The translations under genes were made by a program, and so were the position numbers. DNA of 64,000 nt from Flavobacteriales bacterium (GTDB taxonomy: Bacteria; Bacteroidota; Bacteroidia; Flavobacteriales_D; Sanyastnellaceae): NCBI GenBank assembly GCA_018402085.1, contig JAGYJM010000002.1, positions 2,805,501 through 2,869,500 of the forward strand, written 5' to 3'. The notes under the pieces were generated by a model. It was not told the origin of the DNA. It worked only from the letters and a program-made list of their open reading frames with translations, and made no database searches. This document shows, piece after piece, positions 32,156-40,951 of the stretch. Position 1 is the stretch's first letter; each line of letters opens with the position of its first letter.

Positions 32156-34600
32156 TCAGAAAGTGAAGCCAATCGTGATCTTGAGCATCAGGTCTTCATC
32201 GATGTTGCCCGTTTGTGCGGCGCCATAGCGATAAAAAGCACCTACCCCCACGCCACTGAATCCGCTGGTCAGCAGATTCTGCAACTCTATACCCGATTCG
32301 ATGTAGGGTTGATTCGGACTGTTTCCTACGGCATAAAACTGCTCGCTTTCGGGCTCATGATGGAAGTCGAAACCGCTGCTCTCGCCGATCGCCATGCTGT
32401 GCACGAGTACGATGTGCGGCGCGAAGTTCTTCGTCCGGAAAAGCAGGTCTTTGAAATTGTGACGGATGTGCACTGCCGCGTAGCGATCAAGCAGAGTGCT
32501 TCCTGGCGCGAGGGTTTCAAAAGTCATCGGTGCGGCCACCGCAAAGCGCTGCGCCGAGCCCCGAAGGTTAAACCAGCGCATGCCCGGAGCATCACCGATA
32601 AGCTCACCACCATGCGCCATCACCGTGAGATCGCCGAGCATCGTAAACTTGAAGGTGTGCTGCACGCTCGCACTCAGCCGCAGATACTCGAGTGACGCTG
32701 TTTCCGATACCGCCTCACCCATGATGGCCTGCACTCCCACCACAGGAAAAGGCGTACCTGCCGAAAATCGACGTGTGGGCGTTTGCACGAGCTTTTCACG
32801 ATATGACCAGCGAAGATGCAGCTCTGCCTCTTCAAGGTTAACCACGTCATCGTAGAGGGTCAATTGCTCACCGCCGGATACTGCAAGGCGATAGTCATCA
32901 CTAAAGCCCAATTGTCCGAAGCGGTAAGACAGGTCAACCGTCAGGTATCCGGGAAGCTGCGAACTGAAGGTCGCCTCTGCCACGCTCAGCCGATCCATTC
33001 GGTTAACATAAAGCTCATAAAAACCGCTCGGTGAAAGCAGTCCGCCCTGTCCCGGAAACCACACTCCACCGCGTTCAAACACATCTTCAAAGACCGCCAG
33101 CTTCAGCGTTGTTGCACTTTGTTGTCGCAAGGTAAACCTTAGGTCTCCCCCGCCCTTCCAAGCGCGGTCACCGAAGCCATAGGCAGCGTAGCCGCCGAGA
33201 GAGACATTCTTGAGCAGCCGGTCATTGGTGCGCAATCCTCCTCCGAGCCTGAAACCTTCGTAGGCATTGAATCCCAGAAGGTGATTCAAGTCGATATCCA
33301 CCACGCCAAGCCGCACATATCCCGAAGCCAGCGCGCTGAACCACTTCAGACGCTGCTCAACTCCTTCAGCCTTAGAGATACTGTCAATGAAGGTGTAGGT
33401 GCGCAACTCTTTGGCATCAAGCGAATCTGAGCGATACCGATCCAGCATAGCGTCAGGCTGCCGTATTGCCGCCTCTTCCATACGCAGGCGCAGCGGACCA
33501 ATATCTCGGCTGCGAAACTCCGGGTTGAGTCGCACGTCACTAATGTAAGATCGCCCAATGCCTACCACCTTCATCTTATTCATCTCGATGTTATTGAAGA
33601 TGAGATCGGTATTGAGCTGCCTCGGAAACCACTGCTTGCCGTCTACCAGGGTGTACTTCTGTCGGATGTTCACACCGATGTCAGGATTGGCCGCAGCGGG
33701 CTCAGCCAGCGCACTCATCAAGGCATAGCCGTTACTATTGATATACAGCAGCCCCTTCATCGCATCGAAGTTCTTGCCTCTGCGCGGTTGATACGACAAG
33801 ATGAAAACGGTATCGGCTTCCTGGTAAGTGGTGTCTTCGATGACAAAGAGATACTTATTGATCGCCCGGTTATGCAGCGGACTCAAGTAATCTGTGTCTA
33901 ACAGGCTGATCTCGTCTCGGTAAAAGCTGAAGCTCTGCAATTGTGTTCCCAACAGCGCAAAATCCGGAGAAGATAGTCCGCTCACGCGTGACGCTTTCAC
34001 GTTTTCTGTGTCTTTATACTTGCCTGCAAAGCGGCGTTCACTGACAGACTCCATCAGCAGCAAATGCTTCTCCTCAAAATACTCAATGTAACTCTGTTCT
34101 GAGCTGTCAAGCGCTGCGATCCCTTCAGGATTGTTGACCAGGGTAGAATCAAGCAACCCGGTAATAATAAGCTTATTGTAACTGTCATAAGCGAATGACT
34201 CCATGGCCTCTGGGTCATTCTTCGGCTTGTTGTCGATCACTTTTTGCATCAATGCTTCTGCAGGATTCACCCCCGGGAAGACTACTGCTTCTTCCAGTTC
34301 TACAGCTTTGGCCTTCATTTCGATGCGCCACCCTCCGGCGGGCATTCTGTCGGGCACGGTCTGCACGAGCGGTCGATAGCCCACGAAGGTGAAGCGCAGC
34401 TCGTCTCCGGCTTCAGCGGCGATGCTGAATTTCCCGTCGATGTCGCTCGATGTCCCGGCTTGATTTCCGCCTTTGACCACGTTCACGAAGGGCATAGGCA
34501 CGCCGGTGTCAGCGTCGAAGATGCGTCCTGTGATCTGCGCAAAAGCGCAGGATGCGAACACGCACAGTAAAAACGTCAGTTGGAGTTGCTTCGCTCGCAT
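32156..34600 (-). CDS. DUF5686 outer-membrane protein with carboxypeptidase-regulatory-like domain
   Basis: An 814-residue protein with a signal peptide (LTFLLCVFASCAFA, then QITGR). Residues about 22-100 are a carboxypeptidase-like beta sandwich (ITGRIFDADTGVPMPFVNVV, SDIDGKFSI, FTFVGYRPL), as found in many Bacteroidota outer-membrane proteins. The remainder is the DUF5686 region, rich in alternating aromatic strands, ending with the C-terminal strand LMLKITIGFTF typical of outer-membrane barrels. The middle contains the conserved AEALMQKVIDNKPKNDPEAM segment. Function is unknown; by analogy it may export or receive something at the outer membrane. A -7-like box (TATATTCG, 34607-34614 minus) ends six bases before the ATG. 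Confidence 0.86.
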   Translation of the reverse strand: MRAKQLQLTFLLCVFASCAFAQITGRIFDADTGVPMPFVNVVKGGNQAGTSSDIDGKFSIAAEAGDELRFTFVGYRPLVQTVPDRMPAGGWRIEMKAKAVELEEAVVFPGVNPAEALMQKVIDNKPKNDPEAMESFAYDSYNKLIITGLLDSTLVNNPEGIAALDSSEQSYIEYFEEKHLLLMESVSERRFAGKYKDTENVKASRVSGLSSPDFALLGTQLQSFSFYRDEISLLDTDYLSPLHNRAINKYLFVIEDTTYQEADTVFILSYQPRRGKNFDAMKGLLYINSNGYALMSALAEPAAANPDIGVNIRQKYTLVDGKQWFPRQLNTDLIFNNIEMNKMKVVGIGRSYISDVRLNPEFRSRDIGPLRLRMEEAAIRQPDAMLDRYRSDSLDAKELRTYTFIDSISKAEGVEQRLKWFSALASGYVRLGVVDIDLNHLLGFNAYEGFRLGGGLRTNDRLLKNVSLGGYAAYGFGDRAWKGGGDLRFTLRQQSATTLKLAVFEDVFERGGVWFPGQGGLLSPSGFYELYVNRMDRLSVAEATFSSQLPGYLTVDLSYRFGQLGFSDDYRLAVSGGEQLTLYDDVVNLEEAELHLRWSYREKLVQTPTRRFSAGTPFPVVGVQAIMGEAVSETASLEYLRLSASVQHTFKFTMLGDLTVMAHGGELIGDAPGMRWFNLRGSAQRFAVAAPMTFETLAPGSTLLDRYAAVHIRHNFKDLLFRTKNFAPHIVLVHSMAIGESSGFDFHHEPESEQFYAVGNSPNQPYIESGIELQNLLTSGFSGVGVGAFYRYGAAQTGNIDEDLMLKITIGFTF

Positions 34601-34606
34601 GATGCA

Positions 34607-34614
34607 CGAATATA
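34607..34614 (-). promoter_or_regulatory. -7-like box, 6 nt before the DUF5686 start
   Basis: The minus strand reads TATATTCG, then six bases, then ATG. Confidence 0.4.
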
Positions 34615-34722
34615 CGGCGGTGTTTGGAGATCGGGGATCATGGATGGAGGATTGGTGGGATTTTGGGATGAGTGGTGCTATCGACCTATGGTTAAAATTC
34701 GAAATTTCCTATTAAGCTCAAT

Positions 34723-34880
34723 AATCTGCAATCCCGTTTACGGGATTGCTCTTTTACACAGTGGTATTTGTAGGGACGCATTTAATGCGTCCTGAAATGA
34801 GTGCGTGTCGCATCGGGCACAATACGATATCCTCCTATGGGTCAACACATCGCAATCCGGACGCGCGAGGCGCGTCCCTA
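34723..34880. repeat. Partial copy of the 192-bp unit's palindrome cassettes
   Basis: A GCAATCCCG/CGGGATTGC hairpin (34728-34749), GGACGCATTTAATGCGTCC (34774-34792) and GGACGCGCGAGGCGCGTCC (34859-34877) occur in that order. They share flanking words (GATTGCTCTTT, TTTGTAGGGACGC, GTCCCTACG) with the array at 30.7-31.4 kb. The first two are spaced as in that array. The rest of 34615-34966 holds no gene. Confidence 0.85.
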
Positions 34881-34966
34881 CGGTTTTCCGTAAATAAACA
34901 GGAGCAGCGCAATAATGCGCTCACCGCTATCCAGTGTCCACTACCCGCCATCCATCGCGATACCCT

Positions 34967-34974
34967 TACCTTTG
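34967..34974 (+). promoter_or_regulatory. -7 promoter box, 4 nt before the radical SAM start
   Basis: TACCTTTG then TCTT then ATG at 34979. It rules out the longer frame that opens at 34934. Confidence 0.65.
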
Positions 34975-34978
34975 TCTT

Positions 34979-36016
34979 ATGCGCATCCTGACCGCTGACG
35001 TTCGTAATCAATTGCGTGTGCTCACGCCCTACAAGGTGTGGAACATGCTCTTGCTCGTCAGCAGCTACCATTTGTCGCGCTGGTTCAAACGCCCCATGCA
35101 CCGGGGGATGCCCTTCTCGGTCAGCGTAGAACCCACCACGGCCTGCAATTTGGGTTGCCCTGAATGTCCGTCTGGATTGAAGAAGTTTACCCGTCCGACC
35201 GGACGCCTCGCGCCCGAGACTCTGAACCGCCTCCTCGATCAACTGGCGCCCTCGCTCGGCAATATGATCTTCTACTTTCAGGGTGAGCCGTATTTGCATC
35301 CGCAGTTTACGGAGTTGGTCAAGAGCGCATCCGAGCGCGGCATTTACACGGTGACCTCTACCAATGCGCATTTTCTGAACGAAGCCAATGCGAAGAAAAC
35401 CGTCGAAAGCGGACTCTCGCGTCTGATCATCTCCATCGACGGTACCACGCAAGAGAGTTACGAGTCATACCGTATCCATGGCAAACTCGATAAAGTGATT
35501 GAGGGCACCCATAACATCCTTCGCTTTCGCGAAGAAATGAACTCAAAAACCCCGCACGTCATCTTTCAATTCTTAGTTGTGCGTCACAACGAGCATCAGA
35601 TTGACGACGTCAAACGGCTCGCCGATGAGCTGGGCGTGGATGAGGTGCGGCTGAAGACGGCGCAGATTTACGATTATGAAAATGGCAGCGAACTGATACC
35701 GAATGACCAGCAATACAGCCGCTACCGGCAACTGCCGAACGGTAAATGGGCGATCAAGAATAAGCTGCTCAATCAATGCTGGCGGATGTGGCAGGGCTGC
35801 GTCTTCACGTGGGATGGCCAGGTGGTGCCGTGCTGCTTTGACAAAGACGCGACCTACCAACTCGGCGACGCCTCCACAATGGATTTCAAACAGATCTGGC
35901 AAGGTGACCAATACACACAGTTCAGGGGTGCCATCTTAAAATCGCGCAGTGAGATCGACATCTGCAAGAACTGCACAGAGGGCACAAAGGTGTGGGCGGA
36001 GGTAGACGCGGGGTGA
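34979..36016 (+). CDS. Radical SAM protein with SPASM domain
   Basis: A 345-residue enzyme. The radical SAM cluster motif CxxxCxxC is CNLGCPEC inside SVEPTTACNLGCPECPSG, followed by the barrel signatures FYFQGEPYLHPQF and LIISIDGTTQESYESYR. A C-terminal SPASM-type auxiliary cluster region is marked by LLNQCWRMWQGCVFTW, VPCCFDKDA, and CKNCTEG at the end. SPASM radical SAM enzymes modify peptides or act in cofactor and cell-wall chemistry. No short precursor peptide gene is recognisable next to it, so the substrate is unknown. The N-terminal extension in the same frame lies upstream of the promoter and is not coding. Confidence 0.9.
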   Translation: MRILTADVRNQLRVLTPYKVWNMLLLVSSYHLSRWFKRPMHRGMPFSVSVEPTTACNLGCPECPSGLKKFTRPTGRLAPETLNRLLDQLAPSLGNMIFYFQGEPYLHPQFTELVKSASERGIYTVTSTNAHFLNEANAKKTVESGLSRLIISIDGTTQESYESYRIHGKLDKVIEGTHNILRFREEMNSKTPHVIFQFLVVRHNEHQIDDVKRLADELGVDEVRLKTAQIYDYENGSELIPNDQQYSRYRQLPNGKWAIKNKLLNQCWRMWQGCVFTWDGQVVPCCFDKDATYQLGDASTMDFKQIWQGDQYTQFRGAILKSRSEIDICKNCTEGTKVWAEVDAG

Positions 36017-36060
36017 CAGTCTTACGGTCTGATGGTCTGATGGTTGGACGGGCTGACAGG

Positions 36061-36104
36061 GAAACTGGGAAACTGGGAAACTGGGAAACTGGGAAACTGG
36101 GAAA
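36061..36104 (+). repeat. GAAACTGG octamer tandem repeat
   Basis: Five perfect copies of GAAACTGG are followed by GAAA. The complement CCAGTTTC is the word that opens most of the octamer-phased tracts in other intergenic regions. Confidence 0.92.
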
Positions 36105-36862
36105 AGTTCTTGCATCCTGCTGAATTGTTCTAATTCAGCAATCGACAGCTCTGCAATCTGCGATACAGCCGTCGCTGTCCTCCTGAGTGCTCCCGCACAG
36201 CGGGAGTGTATCGAAGGGGGACACGGCGACCATCATCTGCTCCTTTCTCACCAAAACTTCCTAAATTCAGCGTGACATTAGATAGAACACAGATGGACAA
36301 ACGCAATAACCAATACTCTCCAAATAGCCCGGTAAAGTGCACTCGAGTTAACTTTATCCACCCAAAAGGGTGGGATGAAGAGTACTCTCGTTATTGATTA
36401 TTGCGCTTATAGCCTAGTTCCCAACCATAAAGTTGTTTGGTGTTTCTTTCGTTGCGTAAAGCATTTCTCCTTATCTCGGGTCTTCAAGCACCTAGTTCTC
36501 ATCGCAACCTCCCTACCTCCCTTTCTTGCTACCTCTCTATACGACCATAGGTCTACTTGTCGATAGGTCGATGCGTCTGTGTGTCCATGGACGGCCTGGG
36601 AGATGTCTCTATCTCTATAAAATGTATTTATCGTCATACCAATATTCTCGGACGCCTGGGAGGCGCCCCTATCTACGAACCACCAAAAACCAAAAGCGCC
36701 GCAAGGATGCGGCGCCAACACCCTCAACATCTTTCCATTCTCATTCTTACTCTTATTCTAATTCTCCGGTTTCCCGGTTCACCATGCTCCCCACCTCCCT
36801 TTCTAGCTACCTCCCTTCACGACCATAGCTCGATGCGTCCATCGGTCCACACGCCCACCCAT
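36105..36862. repeat. Gene-free region with hairpins and octamer tracts
   Basis: CTCCCGCACAGCGGGAG (36190-36206) comes first. Then a low-GC block has 14-base inverted arms (36302-36315 and 36392-36405, one mismatch) around the hairpin CCACCCAAAAGGGTGG (36358-36373). After that there are two octamer tracts (36548-36600 and 36833-36860), the near-palindrome GGACGCCTGGGAGGCGCCC (36650-36668), GCGCCGCAAGGATGCGGCGC (36696-36715) and a polypyrimidine hexamer run (36725-36770). Frames here are short and made of repeat words. I see no gene. Confidence 0.75.
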
Positions 36863-37534
36863 CTAATCCGAACACCCATACACCACCACTACCCGTTCGT
36901 GTTTGATGTAGCGCTGCAGCAACCCATCTAAGCGCGCCAGCAACTCATCTTCAAAGGCCAGGGATTCGTCTTCTGCATACCACTTTTCGAAGTCAGCTTG
37001 CAGTTGTTTGCGCTCTGCGTTGAGTGACGGCAGTTCATCTAAGGCGCGGTAGATATTGATGCGCGCTGAGCAGCGTCCGGCACCGAGGTCGTACACTTCA
37101 AGCGGGATGTTGTGCAGCCAGGTGGTATCTGCAAGGGTGTGGTGCGAGACGATGCCGGTCCACGAATCGAGAGAGGTGAGGTCTGCCAGGCGAATTTGCT
37201 GTACCTGCTCTACCGCGATGCTGTCTTCATTGAAATACAGGAACTCTGGTATACGCTCGTCATCCGGACAATCGGCTTCGGGGAGGGTGCAGTACGTGTA
37301 CTCGATGCGGTCTGTGAAGTAGTAGAGTTTTCCGTCTTGGCTGAGTATTTGAAGCAGGTAGCCGTCCACCGCGACCGAGTCAAGGTTCAGATCACACGCG
37401 CTCACTTCAAGGTAACCCACGAACTGATCTTTATCGGTGTGCACCTCAAGTGTCAGGGCGTGGGTGGTGTAGTAGCACTCGGCCTGCAGGGCGCCGGTGA
37501 TGAGGATGAAGAGAATGAGGAGCGGGGTGTGCAT
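36863..37534 (-). CDS. Secreted protein of unknown function
   Basis: A 223-residue protein with a signal peptide (LLILFILITGALQA, then ECYYTT). The mature part has scattered Cys (CYYT, SACDLN, TYCTLPEADCPDDE, AGRCSAR) and several short beta segments. The last 50 residues are predicted helical and charged (LNAERKQLQADFEKWYAEDE), ending VVVVYGCSD. I do not recognise the family. It stands alone between two repeat-rich regions. A -7-like box ends three bases before the ATG. Confidence 0.65.
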   Translation of the reverse strand: MHTPLLILFILITGALQAECYYTTHALTLEVHTDKDQFVGYLEVSACDLNLDSVAVDGYLLQILSQDGKLYYFTDRIEYTYCTLPEADCPDDERIPEFLYFNEDSIAVEQVQQIRLADLTSLDSWTGIVSHHTLADTTWLHNIPLEVYDLGAGRCSARINIYRALDELPSLNAERKQLQADFEKWYAEDESLAFEDELLARLDGLLQRYIKHERVVVVYGCSD

Positions 37535-37537
37535 GGT

Positions 37538-37545
37538 GCAAGATA
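37538..37545 (-). promoter_or_regulatory. -7-like box, 3 nt before the start codon
   Basis: The minus strand reads TATCTTGC, then ACC, then ATG. It is a TAnnTTGC variant, weaker than TAnnTTTG. Confidence 0.4.
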
Positions 37546-37569
37546 GCGCTATCGCTCCACGACCTCTCT

Positions 37570-37585
37570 CCCGATAGCTATCGGG
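37570..37585. repeat. Perfect palindrome CCCGATAGCTATCGGG
   Basis: A 16-bp perfect palindrome upstream of the secreted-protein gene at 36863-37534. A related word, CCCGATACATCGGG, lies at 40578-40591. Confidence 0.75.
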
Positions 37586-37690
37586 ACCGCATTCGCGGGA
37601 CAGCCCCTATTCAATTGCTGATTTAGCATTCACTACTCATTCTTCACTATTTACTATTCTCCTGGTTATCCAGTTTCCCAGCTTACCCGT

Positions 37691-37930
37691 TTCCAAAATC
37701 GTCCATAGGTCCATAGGTCGATGCGTCGACATGTCTTCGGACGCATAAAATGCGTCCCTACAAAATGCTATTGGATCAAAAGGTAGGGACGCGCCTCGTG
37801 CGTCCACAGTTCCGCAGCTGAAGGGTCTGAGAGGTTGATGGTGATGATTTTCGGAGATGCTCCACTAAACCCCTCTGTCGTCCCGACATGTCGGGGCGAC
37901 CTCTCCCCTAATTTTAGGGGAGACTTTTAT
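37691..37930 (+). repeat. 240-bp dispersed composite repeat, copy 1
   Basis: Order: TTTCCAAAATC, an octamer tract (GTCCATAG twice, GTCGATGC, GTCGACAT, GTCTTCGG), GGACGCATAAAATGCGTCC (37739-37757), an ACAAAATGCTATTGGAT spacer, a GGACGCGC/GTGCGTCC near-palindrome (37787-37805), a TCTGAGAGGTTGATGGTGAT segment, CCCGACATGTCGGG (37882-37895) and CTCCCCTAATTTTAGGGGAG (37903-37922). Copy 2 at 42352-42588 has the same order and orientation. The remaining parts of 37586-38180 contain a further degenerate octamer tract at 38049-38100 and no gene. Confidence 0.88.
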
Positions 37931-38211
37931 TTTGGTAGACCAACTAAGGCCCTCCTAAGCAGAGAAAGCAGTTTTTGAATTGCTCAATGCTGATTCATTA
38001 TTTACTACTCATTATTCACTACTTACTATTCTTCCCGTTTCCCAAATCGACCTTAGGTTGATGCTTCCTCGAGTCTCAGAACGCCTGGAAGGCCGTCCTT
38101 TAGTTTGAATTCCGGTACTTTGGTTGAAGCAAAATGATTGTTGAACCAGCTTCCGAAAGAAACAAAGTGAATCATTAGATTGTGAGCATACCATCGAATC
38201 TCATCCGCTCC

Positions 38212-38730
38212 ATGAAGGTACATCTGTTTGTGCTCACTGCATTTCTCATGACAGCATGTGCCCACCTCAGCAATACGGATTCGCTCAATGCAGAAAATCT
38301 CAGACCCGGACTTGCAGGCGTATATGTCCTGGCAGACGATTCATCAAGCGCAGAAGACTCTGCTGACCTTCCCCTTGAAATGCTGGGACTGCCAGGTGAG
38401 TACGATCCGTTTGAGGTTTTATTCACTGAAGACAACACGCTGGTGCTGCGGTCTGCGAATCAGCCCAAAGCCCAAGATGTCTACTTCAATGGAGAATTCA
38501 AGTCCGACGGTACGTACACCTATTTCAAGAAAGAGACGGAGGGCTTCCCTCTCATCAATAGATCTGCCAGATCATTTCAAGTCACGCTCCGGAAGTCTAT
38601 CGAAACCGGTCAACTGCACATCGCGTGTACCCATCAATCATCAGCACTGCTCTTTTTATTTTTTGCCAACGGAACCGAGACCACCCGTTTCGGCATCTAC
38701 AATCAAGTCGCCGAAGCGCCTGTAGATTAG
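38212..38730 (+). CDS. Putative lipoprotein of unknown function
   Basis: About 172 residues. ATG 38212 gives a typical lipoprotein signal, MKVHLFVLTAFLMTAC, with the lipobox Cys at residue 16; an in-frame ATG ten codons earlier would put extra polar residues in front. The mature part is acidic at first (ADDSSSAEDSADLPLE) and then beta-rich (FEVLFTEDNTLVLRSAN, FKSDGTYTYFKKETE, FQVTLRKSIETGQLHIAC). It may be a small beta-sandwich of the kind seen in Bacteroidota lipoproteins. I do not recognise the family. It is flanked by repeats on both sides. Confidence 0.68.
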   Translation: MKVHLFVLTAFLMTACAHLSNTDSLNAENLRPGLAGVYVLADDSSSAEDSADLPLEMLGLPGEYDPFEVLFTEDNTLVLRSANQPKAQDVYFNGEFKSDGTYTYFKKETEGFPLINRSARSFQVTLRKSIETGQLHIACTHQSSALLFLFFANGTETTRFGIYNQVAEAPVD

Positions 38731-39030
38731 CGCAAGGGTGTGCTGCCCGCACCTTTGACCCAAGAGCTTCCCAAGCCGTCCATCGGTCGATGCGTCTGTG
38801 TGTCGATGGACGCCTGGGAGGCGCCCCTATCTAGGCTACCGTGTACACAACCGCGCCACAAGGATGTGGCGCCATCCAGGACTGCCCGCTGCATTCTGCG
38901 TCCCGATAAATCCTGCGCTTTCGCGCAGATAAACAACCTCGCTATCTACCTATCTAGCTACCTGGCTTCTTCTTATTCTCCCAGTTTACCATGCTCCCGG
39001 TTTCTCGAATCGTCCATAGGTCTTCCCATT
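38731..39030. repeat. Octamer tract and palindromes, no gene
   Basis: An octamer tract (GTCCATCG, GTCGATGC, GTCTGTGT, GTCGATGG; 38779-38810) runs directly into the near-palindrome GGACGCCTGGGAGGCGCCC (38808-38826). GCGCCACAAGGATGTGGCGC (38853-38872) and CTGCGCTTTCGCGCAG (38913-38928) follow. The region ends in TCCCAGTTTACC and GTCCATAG words before the convergent symporter gene. Confidence 0.85.
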
Positions 39031-40362
39031 TCACCGTTCCCCAGTTGTACTTGCCTCCACCGCCATCTCACTCCCATAGAACTTATTGAACACCATGCTG
39101 GCCGTAAGATCGCCGGTGACGTTGACGGCCGTCCTGAACATTCCAAGAATACGGTCAATGCCAATAATAACGATCAGTCCGTCTGCCGGAATACCCGCGC
39201 CACTCAAGACCGAAGCCAAAATCAACACACCGCCGCCCGGAATCGCCGGAGTACCAATCGACGCAGCTACGACCGTGACGGTGAGCAGCAGAATGCTCGG
39301 CATATTCAGCTCTATTCCGTAGGCCTGGGCCATAAAGACCGTGGTCGCACACTGGAACAAAGCCGTGCCGTCCATATTGATGGTCGCGCCGACCGGGATC
39401 ACGAAATCGCTTATGTTCGATGACACCCCGAGTTTTTCATCCGCAGTTTTCATCGAAAGCGGCATGACCGCCGCCGAACTAGCCGTTGAGAATGCCAGTA
39501 ATTGAGGTTCGCGTATGTCTTTCAGAAATGTGAGCGGATTGTAACGAACCAACAGCCCAACGATCAGTAAATAAAACACCATTAAAACGAGCAGCCCAAT
39601 CACGACTACTAGCATGTAGTAACCCAGTCCAACAAACACCCCGAGTCCGGTACGCGAAAGCAGAGCAGCCATCATTCCGAATACCGCGTACGGTACCAGC
39701 ATCATTGCCCATGACACCACGATCATACAAATTTTCTGAACCGCTTCAGCCATGCGAATGATGGGGCGCACCAGGTCTTCTCGAAGCTGCGTGATGGCCA
39801 CCCCAATAATGATGGTGAAGACCACCACCCCGAGCATCTCCCCGGTCAGGATCGCCTCAAGCGGATTGTCGGGAATCAGATTCGAGATGGCACCGGGAAT
39901 ATCTTCAAGCAGATCGCTTGCAGCCGGCGGAACCGTCGACGGATCTCCGCTATTTGGCAAGCCGCCCTTTAACAACACGTATTTCCCGGGCTTGAAAATC
40001 ATCGTCACCACAACACCAATAAATATGGCCACGCCTGTGGTAAAAAGAAAGTAGAGCAACAAGCGAAGGCCGAACGATTTCAGATTATCGGAGGTGTTGC
40101 TCACAATACCCGAGATGATTGACGTGAAGATGAGCGGGATCATAATCATCTGCACGAGCTTCATGAAGACCTGCCCGGGCAGATCCAGCCAATTGGCGAG
40201 CTCACTACTGAGTTTTTCAGTCACCCAGCCGGTTGATGGATTTAGGAGAATCCCCAGGCCTGCGCCAAGTAAAAGACCGATGATCACTTTCAACCACAAA
40301 CGCCCTTTGACGAGTCGATCAAGGTAAACGGACAATCTGTTGAGTGACTTAAATTCGATCAT
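39031..40362 (-). CDS. gltP: Dicarboxylate/amino acid:cation symporter (DAACS family)
   Basis: A 443-residue inner-membrane transporter of the GltP/DctA/GltPh fold that takes up glutamate, aspartate or C4-dicarboxylates with protons or sodium. Hairpin 1 has the serine-rich FSTASSAAVMPLSM; helix 7 has the cation-binding NMDGTALFQ; hairpin 2 has PAIPGGGVLILASVL; helix 8 has IIGIDRILGMFRTAVNVTGD, where the Asp and Arg bind the substrate amino and side-chain carboxyl groups. A short periplasmic loop after helix 3 contains GGLPNSGDPSTVPPAASD. The Arg in FRTAVN is compatible with acidic amino-acid transport, hence the tentative symbol. Confidence 0.9.
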   Translation of the reverse strand: MIEFKSLNRLSVYLDRLVKGRLWLKVIIGLLLGAGLGILLNPSTGWVTEKLSSELANWLDLPGQVFMKLVQMIMIPLIFTSIISGIVSNTSDNLKSFGLRLLLYFLFTTGVAIFIGVVVTMIFKPGKYVLLKGGLPNSGDPSTVPPAASDLLEDIPGAISNLIPDNPLEAILTGEMLGVVVFTIIIGVAITQLREDLVRPIIRMAEAVQKICMIVVSWAMMLVPYAVFGMMAALLSRTGLGVFVGLGYYMLVVVIGLLVLMVFYLLIVGLLVRYNPLTFLKDIREPQLLAFSTASSAAVMPLSMKTADEKLGVSSNISDFVIPVGATINMDGTALFQCATTVFMAQAYGIELNMPSILLLTVTVVAASIGTPAIPGGGVLILASVLSGAGIPADGLIVIIGIDRILGMFRTAVNVTGDLTASMVFNKFYGSEMAVEASTTGER

Positions 40363-40933
40363 AGCATGTCAAGTAAGGGTTATTCCACCTCGAATATACG
40401 TCCATGCAATCGGTTAAGAATGTAAAATTGTCTCTATCTGACGCCTGGGAGGCGTCTTCATCTGCATAAAACGAACCTTCTGGTCACCCCCTCTATTCTC
40501 GGACGCCTGGGAGGCGTCCCTCTCGAATTGTCTCAAGACATAACTGCGCCGCAAGGATGCGGCGGCAGACAGCGCTGCCCGATACATCGGGACAAGTTTC
40601 GCGCTGCAAAAGTCTACCTCGCTAGCGGAACTGCCTGGCGGCAGACAGGCGCGATGAATCCGGCGGACGCGATGAATCCGGCGGACGCGATGAATCCGGC
40701 GGACGCGATAAATCGCGTCCCTACGGCGACCTATTTCCAACAGTGACCCTATCTCCCAGTTTCCAAAATCGTCCATGCGTCTATGCGTCCATAAGTCCAT
40801 AGATCCACGCGTCGATATGTCTAAGGTTTCCCATGCTCCCAGCTTACCGGTTTCCCTAATCGTCCATAGGTCGATGCGTCTATGCGTCGATAGGTCTGTC
40901 GGCCTCCATCGAACTAATCCCCCACTCAATCGT
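40363..40933. repeat. Palindromes, 18-bp tandem array and octamer tracts
   Basis: GACGCCTGGGAGGCGTC (40440-40456), GGACGCCTGGGAGGCGTCC (40501-40519), CGCCGCAAGGATGCGGCG (40547-40564) and CCCGATACATCGGG (40578-40591) come in succession. Three units of the 18-mer GCGATGAATCCGGCGGAC (40651-40704) end in the palindrome GGACGCGATAAATCGCGTCC (40701-40720). Two octamer tracts follow (40772-40830 and 40868-40905). No gene is visible. Confidence 0.9.
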
Positions 40934-40951
40934 TATTTTTCCGATTGAAAT

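Noticed and set aside
36375-36566. 63-codon plus-strand frame in the low-GC element
   Set aside because: It ends in octamer repeat words, has no start signal and no protein-like pattern.
38740-39423. 227-codon plus-strand frame
   Set aside because: It starts in repeat DNA and runs antisense into the well-supported symporter gene.
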